From Epiperipatus broadwayi (taxonomy: Eukaryota > Onychophora > Udeonychophora > Euonychophora > Peripatidae): DNA of 64,000 nt. The stretch is from contig JAQFVV010000352.1 in NCBI GenBank assembly GCA_028023455.1, positions 532,501 through 596,500 on the forward strand. The letters are read 5' to 3'. The notes below the pieces were generated by a model that searched no databases, had not been told where the DNA came from, and worked only from the letters and a program-made list of their open reading frames with translations. Shown here piece by piece: positions 50,209 to 63,400 of this stretch (position 1 is the first letter of the stretch; each line of letters begins with the position of its first letter). Made by a program: the position numbers and the translations under genes.

Positions 50209-50760
50209 ATGATGTTAGAGGTTTTTCCTGCAGAGCTAAAACACCAGATCCAACTCAAAGGTCATGTGCAAGTACACTTTGCAAGGGCTTATGTGCAACA
50301 CCACATTTGTTGTGAGAACAAGAAAACAAAATGTCTGATATGCACAGTTTTAATTCTTGCAGTTTCCCTGTCACTGAGGATGACACTGTGTCATTTCAGC
50401 AGGACAATAACATAGTGCCCACTATAAACTAATGGCTGTCCCCTCTCAATCAGCTGCTTCACTTCTGCAAGCCCTACATAACCATGTTGAATCTGGATCT
50501 GTTGTGTATTCTGACTGCTGGAAGTGGTATAACACATCAGAACTGGAAGCTGCCAGATATACACACATGACAGTCAACAACCACTACTATTTTGTGGACA
50601 TCACTACAGGCACATACACAGAATATAGAGTGTCTTTGGGGAATGCTGAAGTGACATAATAAAAAAACATCATCGAACAGTCTGCCAATGCCACCCCATC
50701 TATCTGACCCAATTTATGTGGTGACATGTCCACAAAGGAAAAGATTTGTTCAGGGCCATA
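50209..50760 (+). pseudogene. Merlin (IS1016/ISXO2-type) transposase relic
   Basis: The 50432-50659 frame reads VPSQSAASLLQALHNHVESG, then VVYSDCWKWYNTSELEAARY, THMTVNNHYYFVDITTGTYT and SLGNAEV. This is the conserved core of Merlin/ISXO2 DDE transposases: VP-RSA-TLL--I--HV--GS, SDxW with a catalytic Asp, VNH--FVDP-TG-HT. Normal members continue to WR--K and a third acidic residue; here a stop follows almost at once. Earlier DNA (50209-50415) probably holds the shifted N-terminal part. No terminal inverted repeats were seen. The copy is dead. Confidence 0.8.
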
Positions 50761-53315
50761 ATTAATGAGATTGCCATTCCAACAAGGTGTTAATCACAGT
50801 TTCAAGAAATTTTGGATGGAACACTTTCACTTGAATTGGATATTGTTTTTTTTTTCTATAACTAAACACATATGCTAAAGAAATAACTAGTCTTTTCCCT
50901 TCATTTGTTTGCATATTAATTTTGGGTTAAAAGTCTGTTTATTAGTTGTTTTTTAATCCTATTTGTTGTGTGCATGTGTATGTGAGGGTGTGTATAAAAA
51001 GCTGGATTAACTTTAAACCCATGGAATGAAATGTGTACAGTTTCCGATCAAATTTGTAAAATGCCATATTTCAACCAATAAATAAAAAGTAGTACATGTT
51101 AGGCTTATGTTTTCCCTTCATTACCTCTTTTGTTGATTGCTTCAGATAGGTTTGTACACGGTATTTACTTGCTCTAATTTATTTATGCTTATTTTAAAGC
51201 TTAAAATATACAATACAATACTGCCCTCTCTTGAATTATTTTACAAGTAAAAAATCAATACTATAGGTGTTTTAAGATAGAACAAAAACAGAAGCCACAC
51301 CTTTGTAAATTCTGATTGGTTGCTTCAAATGAAAACCATATGTCAATAATTTTCATCGCTCCAACTTCAGTTTTGACTTTTTAAATGAAAATTAATGTCT
51401 TACAACGTTTTTTTTTTAATTATTTTTCTTACATATGAACTATTTTCATAATATATACTAAAAATATAGTTAATTTAGAAAAATAGTAACATTCTAGTAA
51501 AAAATTGCATATGTTTACAGGAACATAAATTGAAAAAGAAACCAGCACTAACAACAATTTTCACACTTGTCAATAGTTTAAATTGCCCCAAGCTCTTTAT
51601 TTGATTTTCAACCAAAATTAATAATTTAGAGTACTTTTCTGGCATTTATTTATATATTTTAATGTATTTTGGTAAAATATGCTGAAAATATAGTTATATA
51701 AAAAAATAGTAAGATTTTAGCAAAAAAATCTTTACTTTTTCACAACTTAAATTGAGAAAGAAAGTCAATGATGTATGCAACATTTTAATAGATTACAGGA
51801 ATGCTCTTTGGGGTTTGCAGATATAAAATATTTTTATAATTATAAATAAAAAATATTTTTGAAAAAACTTTCATTCACTTTCATAATGTGACAAATTATT
51901 AATATACTTTTTACAAATGAAACTAAAATGAATATAATATTAAAAGATGAATACATTTTATTGCTGATTCTGTAATTGATGAATCACAAGTTTGGAGTTT
52001 TAAATCACTCAGCCAACTAGATTTGTGGTCAACCAAATTAATTGGATATAAATAATGATTATGAAAATTAACTGAAATATATTGAAACATCTCCTTTTGA
52101 GAATTTGTTTAAAATATTCTGCCTTGTTATGGTTTTTTTTAAAATTAAAATGATGATATCTTAAGTAGTATATACACGATTAAAGTAAATCGTTTTTATG
52201 ATGATTTGCAAATAAAAATAATTATTTTCAAAAATATTAAATGTTGTTTGTAAATAAAAATCAAAGGCATATTAATTTAAAGACAATGGCAAACTTATTC
52301 TACATTTTTCTCTTCTATTGTAATAAAGTTTGCTGTTGAAATTTTGACTGTTGTTAATCAACTGAAAAGTCATTATAATTGTCCATAGTTGTTTTTGTAG
52401 CTTGACAGTTTGTATAGTTCACCAATTAGCAATGATAAAGTTGATTTTTAATATATTTTGTTTGCAGTTATTTACAATAGTGAGTAGGACTCCAATCACA
52501 GAGCTTCATCTTCTTATTGGATTAGTATTGGGGATACAGTGTAATGTCAGAATGGTTATAAAATAAGCACCTAGTTATGACTACCATTGTTTGGGTTGTT
52601 TGATGTGACTAGAACAAAAGCTTACAATATCTAATAATGAAACAGTAAGATTCGTATTCGAATCTTAAGTTTCACCTTTTTCTGTCATCTCTCACTGACC
52701 GGTCTATCCCGCCCAAATTTAAACTTTTTGGTATTGAATTGTGTGTGTAACAATATTAAAAATGTATAAATATATGTAGAATTCAGCATAAACATGCACA
52801 CATTTCGATCTCAAATTAAAGGCAATAAATAGGGATAAAATAATATAATTTAGATTTCTTTTAGTTATATAATTTTGTATAATTTTAATCATTTATTTTG
52901 GATTATAAAGTTTGTATTTATTGCTTTGTTTAAATTTCGTTTAATAATAATTCTAAAAAAATCTGATGTAATATTTAATTCAAAGTTAAAATAATATTAT
53001 GTTCCCTTTTTGTCTTTGAAATTTAAAAGCATCGGTCAGTGATAGATAATAGATTAATTAAAGAAAAATTCCCCAAAATGTAATTAGTAAATGTAAAATG
53101 TAAACAATAGAACGGCTGCTTTTTTTTAATTAAAAACCAACAAAATGCATTGATTATCCTCAGGGCAGATTAAGTAGAACCTAAAAATATCTTAATAAAA
53201 ATGTGAGAGATCAAGATAAGAAAAGAGGCCATCTTAGACTTGCTGGAGACATGCACTTAAACTTTAGCTTTGCTCTCGATCACTGAGAGTCTCCAAAATA
53301 TAAAAATAATTTGTT
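50761..53315. other. AT-rich spacer
   Basis: No supported gene. A small perfect palindrome, GATTCGTATTCGAATC, sits near 52650. Confidence 0.4.
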
Positions 53316-53590
53316 CCTGCCAAGGTATGACTGAGTAAAGCACCTAGATTATTCTCCATCGGGAGATGGCCTATCAGATGCCGAACTTTCCATTGCCCAT
53401 CATAAATTCACCATGAAGATCTGCTGCCTGAAATAAATGAAAAAGCTGCTGCTGCTGTGAAATTAAATGAAATATCTAAATACAAGAAAGACTTGCCACT
53501 CGTGAACTTTTTGCTGCTAAACTAATGGAATCAGAAAACTTCTTATAAAACAGGTACCTGTCTGTGTTCAAACTCTAGAGTACTCTAATA
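53316..53590 (+). other. less AT-rich segment with short protein-like frames
   Basis: Three overlapping short frames look non-random: LDYSPSGDGLSDAELSIAHH, then EDLLPEINEKAAAAVKLNEI, then ATRELFAAKLMESENFL. Each is broken by stops within about 40 codons. This could be a frameshifted pseudogene or old transposon coding sequence. I do not recognise it. Confidence 0.25.
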
Positions 53591-54147
53591 ATATGCTATA
53601 GCTCTTCTTCATACTACTTATCTAAATTATAAAATGTAAAAATGACCATATGTATAGCTAAAACTGAATAATTAACTTAATGTGTAAATTTCTCTACTAA
53701 TCTAGCTTACCTCATTCTATCTTGGGTGTGTATTTCTAAAATCTACATTTTATCTATATTTATTATTTAATTATTGCATGCTCACAATTGCTCTATTTTC
53801 AAAGTTTAAATCTATGATCGTTTGAAACAGTGAATGCGTGTCACATTTTCATTAATATGTATTTTCCTAAATAACTTAACTTTCATATAAATTGACACAC
53901 ATTCAGTGCATCATTTATTGTAATGCAGGGGTCTACTACTTAGCAAATGGCTGGAATATTAGTTGTAATAATTCCCAATTTATATAGGTTTTGTATTTAT
54001 TAAATCATCATGAATAATTCCAGAAAATTATATTTCTTTGAGAGTTGCCAACGTTCTTTAGTAAATGTTGATAATGTAGGGACGAGTCAGAAATCTACTT
54101 AAATCTCATCATAATCGTTTATACAGTAAACATGTGTTACGTTTTAG

Positions 54148-54359
54148 AGACGCGATGACCCATTCCGCCGTGAAATTTCCAGATTCTTCAGGGTTGAAAT
54201 TAACCCCAGTCGTCCTACACAAGTGGGCATAATGGGTGCTCCCGTAGGACTTGACAATGTCATGCAGCCAGCTGGCAAAACTGCAACACGAACAATTGTC
54301 CCTGGTTATGCTTATGTGACACCTTACTTCATCAGGCCAAGGCAGAGACCAGCCCGACA
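54148..54359 (+). CDS. candidate exon of an unidentified host gene
   Basis: The frame opens exactly at a possible splice acceptor (GTTTTAG, AG at 54146-54147). It gives about 70 codons with balanced base use: RRDDPFRREISRFFRVEINP, RPTQVGIMGAPVGLDN, QPAGKTATRTIVPG, YVTPYFIRPRQRPARQ. The text stands out from the AT-rich surroundings. A weak donor GT lies at 54360. Otherwise the frame runs on to a stop at 54421-54423, followed by AATAAA near 54507, which would make it a last exon. I do not recognise the protein. Confidence 0.4.
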
Positions 54360-54979
54360 GTTTAATAAACTCATTTGCAGCATTGCAGTTTCAATATACT
54401 GCCATTCCATATCGCCTTTCTAAAGCGTACCACATGTTCCTTTACTTAGTTTTATTATTCTGTATATCACTCCGCCTCTGCATTATCTTTATAATTCACT
54501 CTCAAATAAATGTTTGTCCTTAGATATAAATAAATATTTTAATTAAATAAATATATGTCTGCCGTTACTCTTATAACCCATACTTTAGACTCTTGCATTG
54601 CAAAGGTATAAATCCCTCCAGGAATGCATTAGAAATACTTACTCGAGAATTTTAGGTAGCTAGATTACGCTCTCAAATAAATTAATTCTGTTTGTAAACA
54701 AATAAATAATGTATTCTTTAAAATATAATCATGTTGCAAATCCCGCTACTGAAGCTTTGAATCCCTAAAATATTATTAGTAAATGATTTTATTAAAATGT
54801 ATTAATAAATAATTTTAAACTATATGTCTGCAGTTACGTTTCATTTAGTCGATACCCATTCTATCTAATATTTCCTTGATTATGTAAATATGAATGCTTA
54901 ATTAATATTAGTTTGATTATTGGTTAACTCGAGAATAAAATCATGAATCTCTTGTATATCCCTGACCACTGTGCCCAAG

Positions 54980-55147
54980 GAAATATTTACTAATGTCGCA
55001 TCAGATGCATTGTTTCGTGGATTGTATTGTGGAACCGATAAACTATGTTCGAACTTAGTACCACATGTGGCTTCGCTAATCGATGGTGCTGCTGTTCTGT
55101 ATGGTGGTCAAATTCTGCACTATGTTTACGAGTCACACGTTTTCTGA
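54980..55147 (+). CDS. second candidate exon-like frame
   Basis: After a possible acceptor (CCCAAG, AG at 54978-54979) the frame reads EIFTNVASDALFRGLYCGTD, KLCSNLVPHVASLIDGAAVL, YGGQILHYVYESHVF and stops at 55147. Possible donors lie at 55122 or 55139. The composition is protein-like and richer in G+C than the flanks. It may belong to the same gene as 54148-54359. A separate cysteine-containing frame (KTKCCEKITHELPDQCTDEG) follows at 55160-55296 in another phase. No family recognised. Confidence 0.3.
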   Translation, partial: EIFTNVASDALFRGLYCGTDKLCSNLVPHVASLIDGAAVLYGGQILHYVYESHVF

Positions 55148-55299
55148 CCATTACAATAAAGACAAAATGTTGTGAAAAAATAACCCATGAATTGCCAGAT
55201 CAATGTACTGATGAAGGAAAATCATGCATGCACATTAAGCATTTATCTGGTCTCGTAAAGAAAATTTACTGCTATCAAAGTAGTATTTTTATGTAAAGA

Positions 55300-58200
55300 A
55301 ATGACCAGTGATTTTAACATTAATTAATATATTAAATGTCTTAAATATTGAAGAAAAAGTGATTGTGTAAACGCTGACTATGCAAAAAAAGATTTGGTAA
55401 GACCACTTTAACAAATTCCAATTATGAATAAATATTAACTTTGTGAGTGACTATCAAAGTGTTTAATTTTGCAAGAAATTTATTTGCTTTCAAATTAGGT
55501 CTAGTATGTTGATATTTTTTTAATTAATATTATTATAATGTTTAATTCACAATATGATATGAAAAGAAATGGAAAAAACATTTTAATATAATATTTAAAT
55601 ACCATATTAAACCTTGGACTAATGATGTCAGTTAAGTTAAAATGAATTAAAAAACTTAAGTGAAGTCAATGTACATTTTATGTGCTTGATTTATTTTACT
55701 GATTCATTCTAAAATATTTGTATTATTGGTTTACCCATTTGTAAATGCAAGGAAAAAACAATAGAAAAGTTAATTTGTTTAATTAAGTTTTTATGTAATT
55801 CTAAATAAGTCAGTAGTTATCATTAGAACTCTCATTTTTCTTTAATTTTTTATCTAATAGACAAGTGTCTAATGTATGTTTAAAGTTAGAATATATTATA
55901 CTACCTGATTTCTAAGTGCTAATTTTAAAACCTATTCATTAGAATAATAATAATTGTTGATTAATTATTGATATTGGGATTTTCTAAGTGTTGACCAATT
56001 TTGAATGATTACTTATAAATCCATTTAACAAATGAATATATTTACATTTCTCAGTAAAATAATTTTATAAGATAATTAATATAATGTCTAATTAGGGCAA
56101 TCAGTATGTATAATGCTTAAAATGTATTCATCTAAATTACTTGAATATTCATTCATTATTATAATAAATAGTATAAAACATTCAAAAAAATAATAACAAT
56201 TCACTGCCTATTGTATTTACTTAAATACAAAAAATTTTGCACTGTCAAGTAAAGAACTTGAAATAATAATGGATGGTAGGTCTTATACTAGCAATCATTC
56301 AAAATATTTAAATTTATTATTATAATATACTGGTTTATTTTATTTAATACTGTATATAATAGTATATTGAAAGTTAATTAAGCATTGGTTCGGTTCTCAT
56401 GAATGATTTGGTTTTTTGATCAATTCGCCCCTCTGGTGAATTTTTTTGTAAGTATTATACATTAAAATGCATATATTACCATATATTTTATTACATAAAA
56501 GTAAACTAGTTAAACTATAATCAATTGTTAGTATGCCCTCCTTTATAAATTTGATATTAGTTAAAGCAGGGGAAAGTAATAATTATTTTAATAGCGAATA
56601 TTTTGTCAGTCTCTTAAAATTTTGAATCATACTGTTTATATATGTTTATAATTAAGGTTTTGAGGTTAAAAGTCTTTGACTGCATTTTATTCATATTGTG
56701 CTACTCAGTGATTCATGAGTGTCTCAGCATGTACTTATCACTCCTGTCATGATTTCTTCATGTCCTAATGCCTCTCTGGGATTGCAATATATATTGAATC
56801 CCATAATTTTCACATATATATCTGGACACAAACAATCATACTCTGTTCCTGAGCTTGGTTCACACTACAGTGAATGAGTGCATTTTTTATAACTATAGTT
56901 TAGAGACAGAGTGCTATCCAGCCTCAAAAGTAAGGAAATACTTAAACATGCTCTAAATGGTATTTAACTAGTTTAACCAGTTATCTATGCTTTGTATGTC
57001 ACCCAAAAGCTACAAATCAATGTCTGTCTCTTTTAAATGTAAGTAATCTAGTTGTTGTTTCATCATATTATCATTTTATAAATATCAATTTAATTGTTTA
57101 CATAAAAATATTGGATCTTACTTGTATATACTGTTGCAAGAAAAATAACTTGCAACACTTTTATTGGTATTGTTTTCACCCACTGGACAAGCCTCCAGGT
57201 GACGCTGTAGAACCATGAAGAAGCCTGTATGTGATAAATTTCTAAAAACAAAAATGGCTCAAAATCGCTGAAATTAAAATTTAAAACAAAACTTGAGACT
57301 GAGGTGAAAAATGGTTAGAACCCCCCTCCCTGCATGAAGTTTTCAATGAAAAATAAGTAAAATGCAAATTATGAATGCTATTTTCAAAATGTTATGAAAT
57401 AAATGAAAAAAAAAAAAAACTATAATAAAAGCCCATGAAATTGAACAAAAACATACTAAATGTCAAAAAAAAAAATAACAATGACAAATTAATGGTAGTA
57501 ATACAGTACATTTGAAAAGAAATTACTCTGACATTCAACACTAATGATGGGGAATTAATAATTCACATTAAATGTAGATAATGAGCTCATAGCAATTAAA
57601 TAAATAAAAGTAGTTATAAAATGCAAAAACAACAACATGGGAAATGGCAGGAAATTTGTTAAAAAAGAATCACTCTCAGTTATCTAACTAACAGATATAA
57701 TAAGAACCTTAATAAAAGACTAATATATATTAAGTAATCAATGTTAGTATTAACCTATAATTACTACAGCCTTTGCTCTGAAATTTATCACAGAATATAA
57801 TCAATAGCATCATTAGAGTTTAAATTCAGTTAATAAGTTACTCTATTACATCGCACATATAGAAAATCAACAAAATAGAAATAAAATAATCAGAATAGAA
57901 AATAGAATTTTAAAATAATTAAAATAGATTACCAATTTCCCTCGAGAGTGAGTTGATCATTCAGAAGGTCGTTGAATTTTTCCATCCTTGCAAAATGAAA
58001 ATTGGCCATTCTAGATCTCTCCATTTAGTGACAAAATATGGCATTTATCTATTAAATTTTTCCCATCTATCGATCGCGTTTTCTTTCACTTAAAGTTTGT
58101 TATTATTAAAATAACTTACACACAATTTTGAAATTTAGATAGAAACTGAAAAAATAGCGTAAACATTTTTGGTACTATTTCTACTATAAAGAAATTTCCA

Positions 58201-58350
58201 GAACTCGGGTCACATAACATATTGGTGTTGCAAGTTTTGCAGCAGGAAAATTAATCTCTACGTTTTTAAAATCAACAAGTGTATTTTTTTTTAGAAAGTG
58301 AAAGTACTTTTTTAAAAAAGGAAAGTAATCCATTTTCACAATTTAAATTA
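55300..58350. other. AT-rich spacer
   Basis: No supported gene. Less AT-rich patches at 56670-56900 and 57140-57330 have only stop-filled frames. Confidence 0.4.
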
Positions 58351-58590
58351 TAAGTCAATAATATTAACAAATTAAAAATCCATTTCAAAACACTTGATTT
58401 TCTTAAATCAATACTGAACATATATTTATATAATAAAAAACTCCAACATTTCAACTGTTTTTTATCGTCTTACAGTCATTTTTGGAGTTTTGTATTATAT
58501 AAATATGTTCAGTATTGATATAAAAAAAACAAAGTTTTTGAAAAGAAAAAGGATAAGGATTTTTAATTTGTTGATTTTATTGGAGAACAT
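58351..58590. repeat. second palindrome (arms about 85-100 bp)
   Basis: The left arm (about 58366-58448) contains AATACTGAACATATATTTAT and ends AAAAAACTCCAA. The right arm (about 58482-58572) begins TTGGAGTTTTG and contains ATAAATATGTTCAGTATT. The mirror match is imperfect, with small indels, so it is older than the 45.6-kb palindrome. It lies 80 bp left of repeat A copy 2. Confidence 0.85.
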
Positions 58591-58679
58591 ATATATTTTG
58601 AAAGAAAAAGTGATTGTACATTTGCTGTGTTATAATATATGATTATAAATAAAATAATTTATATATATATTGTAACCGA

Positions 58680-58935
58680 AAAGAAAGAGTAGAGAGAGGG
58701 GGTGTGGAAGGAAAAGAAAAGAAAAGGAAAAAGAAGAAAACGAAAGTGAGAGAGATAAAGAAATGAAAAGAAGGAAAAGAAATAAAAATAAGAGAGAGAA
58801 AAAGAAAAGATTAGAGATTAGAAATGGAATTAGAGAGAGAGAAAAAATAGAAATAATTTGAAAATGATAATGACATGGATGAGATTATAGAAGAGAAATG
58901 TGAAATAGAGATGAGAAATGATATGAAGATAAATG
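58680..58935 (+). repeat. polypurine tract in repeat A copy 2
   Basis: GA-rich tract equivalent to 9768-10335 but about half as long. It is followed by GGCTCAGTGGGATTACAATA, so the tract has changed length between copies. Confidence 0.85.
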
Positions 58936-59695
58936 AAATGAGAGACTTTTAACAACTCGGCTCAGTGGGATTACAATAAAATTTAAGAAAAAAGATGGTG
59001 ATGATTCAGAGACGTATAATCAGATAGAGACCAAATCCAATACTAATGCAACTATAACTATTATGGCATATTAATAATATACTACTAAACCATAAAAAAT
59101 ATTTAAAGTCATTAATTAATAGTTATTAGAATAGTCCTATCAACAGATCACACACACTTTGAATAAGAATACTGATACCTTTATTGTGAAAGATTATCTT
59201 ATTAAATTATATTTAACAAGGCAACAAGAGTAAATAACTTAAGGGATTCTAAAACTAAAACTCTTGTGCAAAATTAAAGTTTAAGTTGCCTATAAAATAA
59301 TTGCTGGGTGAATAAAACAAATGAGTGATATGTTGGCTGACCATAGAATAACTAACTATATTATGTTCAATCTTAGAACAATAAACAAAACAGATATTAA
59401 TCCACAAATTTAACGAATGAATTTAAATTTAAACTAATAATTTCCTATTATCCAAGACATTATTCGAGCAAAGAAAAAGCCAAGGGTACTTTTTATGCTT
59501 TTCCTATACTCACAGACAACCTACTGAAGACCTCAAATGCAGTTGGATTAAAATTCTTTAGATTTATAAGATTTAAGATAATGATAGACAATGTGCAGTT
59601 AATATAAGATAATGTGCAGCTTTTAAAATAATAGTAAATCAAATATTCTTCTAATGTACTAATATTCTGAATCTCATATTGCATAATCTTTAGTT

Positions 59696-60471
59696 GTTGT
59701 TTTTTTCCTCAGTGATGACTGTTTATTCATCAAAAAAAGGTACAAATACGGTTAAATAAGAGGTTTACAAAGAATTGTAAAAAGGAAATTAAAAAACAAC
59801 ATGGTAAAAGGGGAAAGATACATATGAAAAGGGAAAGCGATGTGGAAAGGGTTTATATTGCCCATTAAAGACAAATGAATGTTACAATTAGGAATTATTT
59901 GAAGAGTCTAGAGTTCAAATAAGAGTATTATTTTAGGAGTACAATATTGACAAATCCAATTTGCGACGGATAAGTTGAGAATAGGAAAACACTTTGAGAT
60001 AACAACATAGGAAATAATAAATTTAAATAGTTTGAATCACTTGCAATTAAAATCAGTAGGTCAAACTGCGGTTTACTTTGCAATAATAATTTGATAAGAT
60101 CGTTTATAACAATAACGCTAAAACAACTATGAATAGCGTTTTTTTCATCCTTCTTGCGAATAAGAAAATCAATGTTGGCAACAGTTCCCACAGCACCCTC
60201 ATCCTAGCTCTCCCCCTTAAAAGAACCAGGATTTAGGTCTCTGGGGATCCTGCCAATAACGAGACTCTATTATTCATTCAGCAAAGTTGATTGTAATGAA
60301 AATTTTAATTAAAATGTACAATTGGAAATTATTTGTAAAGTCTAGAAATCAAACATGAATAGTGTTTTAGAAGTACAATATTGGGAAATCCAATTTGCAA
60401 TGGATAAGTTGAGATATAGGAAAACATTTGGACATAACATGAAATACGGACTAAATCAATCTACTGTTCAG
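59696..60471 (-). mobile_element. 776-bp retroelement insertion with 17-bp target-site duplication
   Basis: TTGCATAATCTTTAGTT occurs at 59679-59695 and 60472-60488. Copy 1 of repeat A has the single uninterrupted site at about 11082-11098. On the minus strand the insert ends with TTTGATGAATAAACAGTCAT and an A-rich tail, a typical LINE/SINE 3' end. The frame at 60191-59928 reads VANIDFLIRKKDEKNAIHSC but I do not recognise it. A block of about 135 bp occurs twice inside (59878-60015 and 60312-60450). Confidence 0.85.
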
Positions 60472-63400
60472 TTGCATAATCTTTAGTTTGAGAAGATATA
60501 CTGATAATTTAAAATAAACTTTTAACTAAGAATTTAATTAAGTATCTGATATAATGCAATTATCTGTTATTGTGATTCAATCAAAGAATCACTTACATTA
60601 GCATAGCTTTACAATTTTAAAACCAATATCAAATATATTTAATTAACTTTATAACATATTTGTGAACTTTTGAATTGAAAATTTAATAAAGTTTTAGAAA
60701 CTTAAGATTTCGTGAACTTGGAACCCAAGATAATAATAATATATTTTCATATAAAAGTAAAACAGACAAAAACAAAACTTTTTCAAATAATAATAATTTA
60801 GGTTATTGAAAACAATAAAAAAATGTTTATAATTTAAATGGATATAAACATTGCCAATATAGCGCTGGGACCTAATACAAGTATTTTGATTTTTGACAAC
60901 TTTATTCAGTTTACAATAGTATACATATTCTTTAGCTACTGTTTTTGACTATTCCCTTAAAACTCTTTTACATTATTTATTCTAATAAATAAACTAATAA
61001 AATAATATAATCATACATAATAGCAGGCAAAGCTTATTCAATAAATAAATTTTAATCTCTTTTGAACAATTAGAGATTTTAAAATCCTGAGCTTTAATTA
61101 TAATGTGTATATTTAATAAGCACATTTCTAATTTTTAATTAAAAATAAATTCATAACACTATTGTATTATCTAGTAATTAGAATAACACAGAACTAGGAT
61201 TGTATTTGAAACCCTAAGCTTAACTTTATAATCCTGAGCTAATCTGGAATAAGCATATTCAGCATATTTTTGAAAAATATCATTACTAGTTACACTAACA
61301 TAACTAATATTATAGCTAGTGATACATTTAAATCAGACTAAGCTAAATTTAAAATTAAACTAAATTAGATATATGGGGCATTCACTCATCAGAGATCAGT
61401 TATACTCTTTTAAATAAATTTAGTCCACATAAAACTGTTACCCTCAATGTTTTAAAATGAAAAAAAAAATAACAGACTTACAAATCCAGTAAGATGAAAC
61501 TCTGGATGAAAATATTATAATTAGTATGTGTGAATTGTGACTTATACAATATGCATATATTTAACATTCCTAAAAATAAACAGAACTTATTGTTGGTTAG
61601 ATTGTGGATGATAAAACTATCATATCAACACAATTCAAACATTAATATACCTATAAGCATGAAAATAGCTATTACTACCCAAAGAAACAAAGTTTCTCAA
61701 ACATACATATCTAGTCATCACTAATCTAAAACAAATGCAACATCACCTACTGTGGTGGAATTAGCATTAAGTCATCATGAATGATAGGCTAAAATATAAA
61801 AATAATAGAGATCCTCAGAACTGGAAAAGAATGTGGTGGCTTTCAACAATATCTAACTTTGAGGCAGAAATTAAGATACCTGGACCTTGTCTACAGTGTA
61901 TCTGGGAACATGAAAGACACACCAGAAAAGCATGATCCTCTTCTCATGGGATTCCAATGCTTGTAAATGTGATTATCATCACTGAAAAATACAATATAAT
62001 AACCCCCTTTTGGGAACAAGCACTATCAAATCATGGAAATATAATACAATAAGGATGGAGGACATTGTCTACTCCATAAAGCATATTCAAAAATTATTAA
62101 CTAAGCCTAAACTCTATGAGGCTAACAATTATTAATGAATAACAAGATATATACTTCACCAGAATTAACTAAGTTATTCCTAAGTAGTTTAAAAATACAA
62201 AACATATATTCAATGTTTGAACCAACAAAACACACTGTCAAGTGACTACTATGAGAAAAATTTTAAAATTAACTGCATATAAAATTCTAGGCAAGGCACA
62301 ATGCACACATAATAAAATATTCAATACTAAAATATAATTAATTGTGGACTTTAAAAAAATGCAAATCAAATGTGAGAATATTTGTTTCTAGATGCCAATA
62401 TAAAAAAAAAAATAGTTATTATTAATATAACATTCATAAAACAAATGATTGGAAACTCTCTGATAAACTTCTTTGGTAAATTTAAAATAAAACTGAGTGA
62501 AATATTCCACCTATAATAAGCTAAGACTATGATATTTACTTCTCTATAAATAAATTATTAAATATAAACTAACTTGTGAAATGCTTAATAAATAAAACAA
62601 AATTGACATGAGAATGGCAAAATATTTTCTCATTAAATTAAACCCATGAAGTTTTAAAAGTATAACCATAGTTTATCTGTGTGTTTATGCAAAAAGTGTT
62701 ACACAAAATATATAGCATAAATATTTTTATGGTTTCATTTTTTAAAAAAAACCAATAAAACAGACAATAAAAAAATACATTGACTTATGTTCATATTTCA
62801 GCTCCATAATGGTTTTTTTCCATTTAAAAATATGTAGATAATTTATTCAGGTTAAGTTATCTTTCTGAATTCAAAGCTGCAGTCAGAATATTTATAAATA
62901 AGGCAATGATTTCCAAGACAAAAATGTTCAATTGTTCTTTAGATAAACACTTTGACTTTCTTTTATCTTTAAAAATAACTTTAAATATTAAAACAATAAA
63001 ATAGCATAAGCATAAGCCAGCATTGGAAAAATAAATTCTTCAGCTGAGTACATTTTTTTTATATTTATAATTCTAGGTTCAATTGCAGAATAATTATAAT
63101 GAATAGCTTTATTTAAAACTCACTGTTCTCTTTTAGTTAAACACATTTCTTTAAAATAGAGCTCTTTTTTTAAACGTCTTTTTTTTAATATTTCAAAATG
63201 TTTTTTTTTTTAAAAAAAAAAAACACATTACCTTTTACTTTTAAACATAATAGTAGACTTTGTGTATAATTAAGAATGTTCCTCAGTTTATGAACTAAGA
63301 TCAACCATCCCAAAGTTACTTATAAGTAATGGCAAATATAACAATTTATTATATATTTGATAGACATGAGTTCATTATTAATATATGTAGATTCTTTTAA

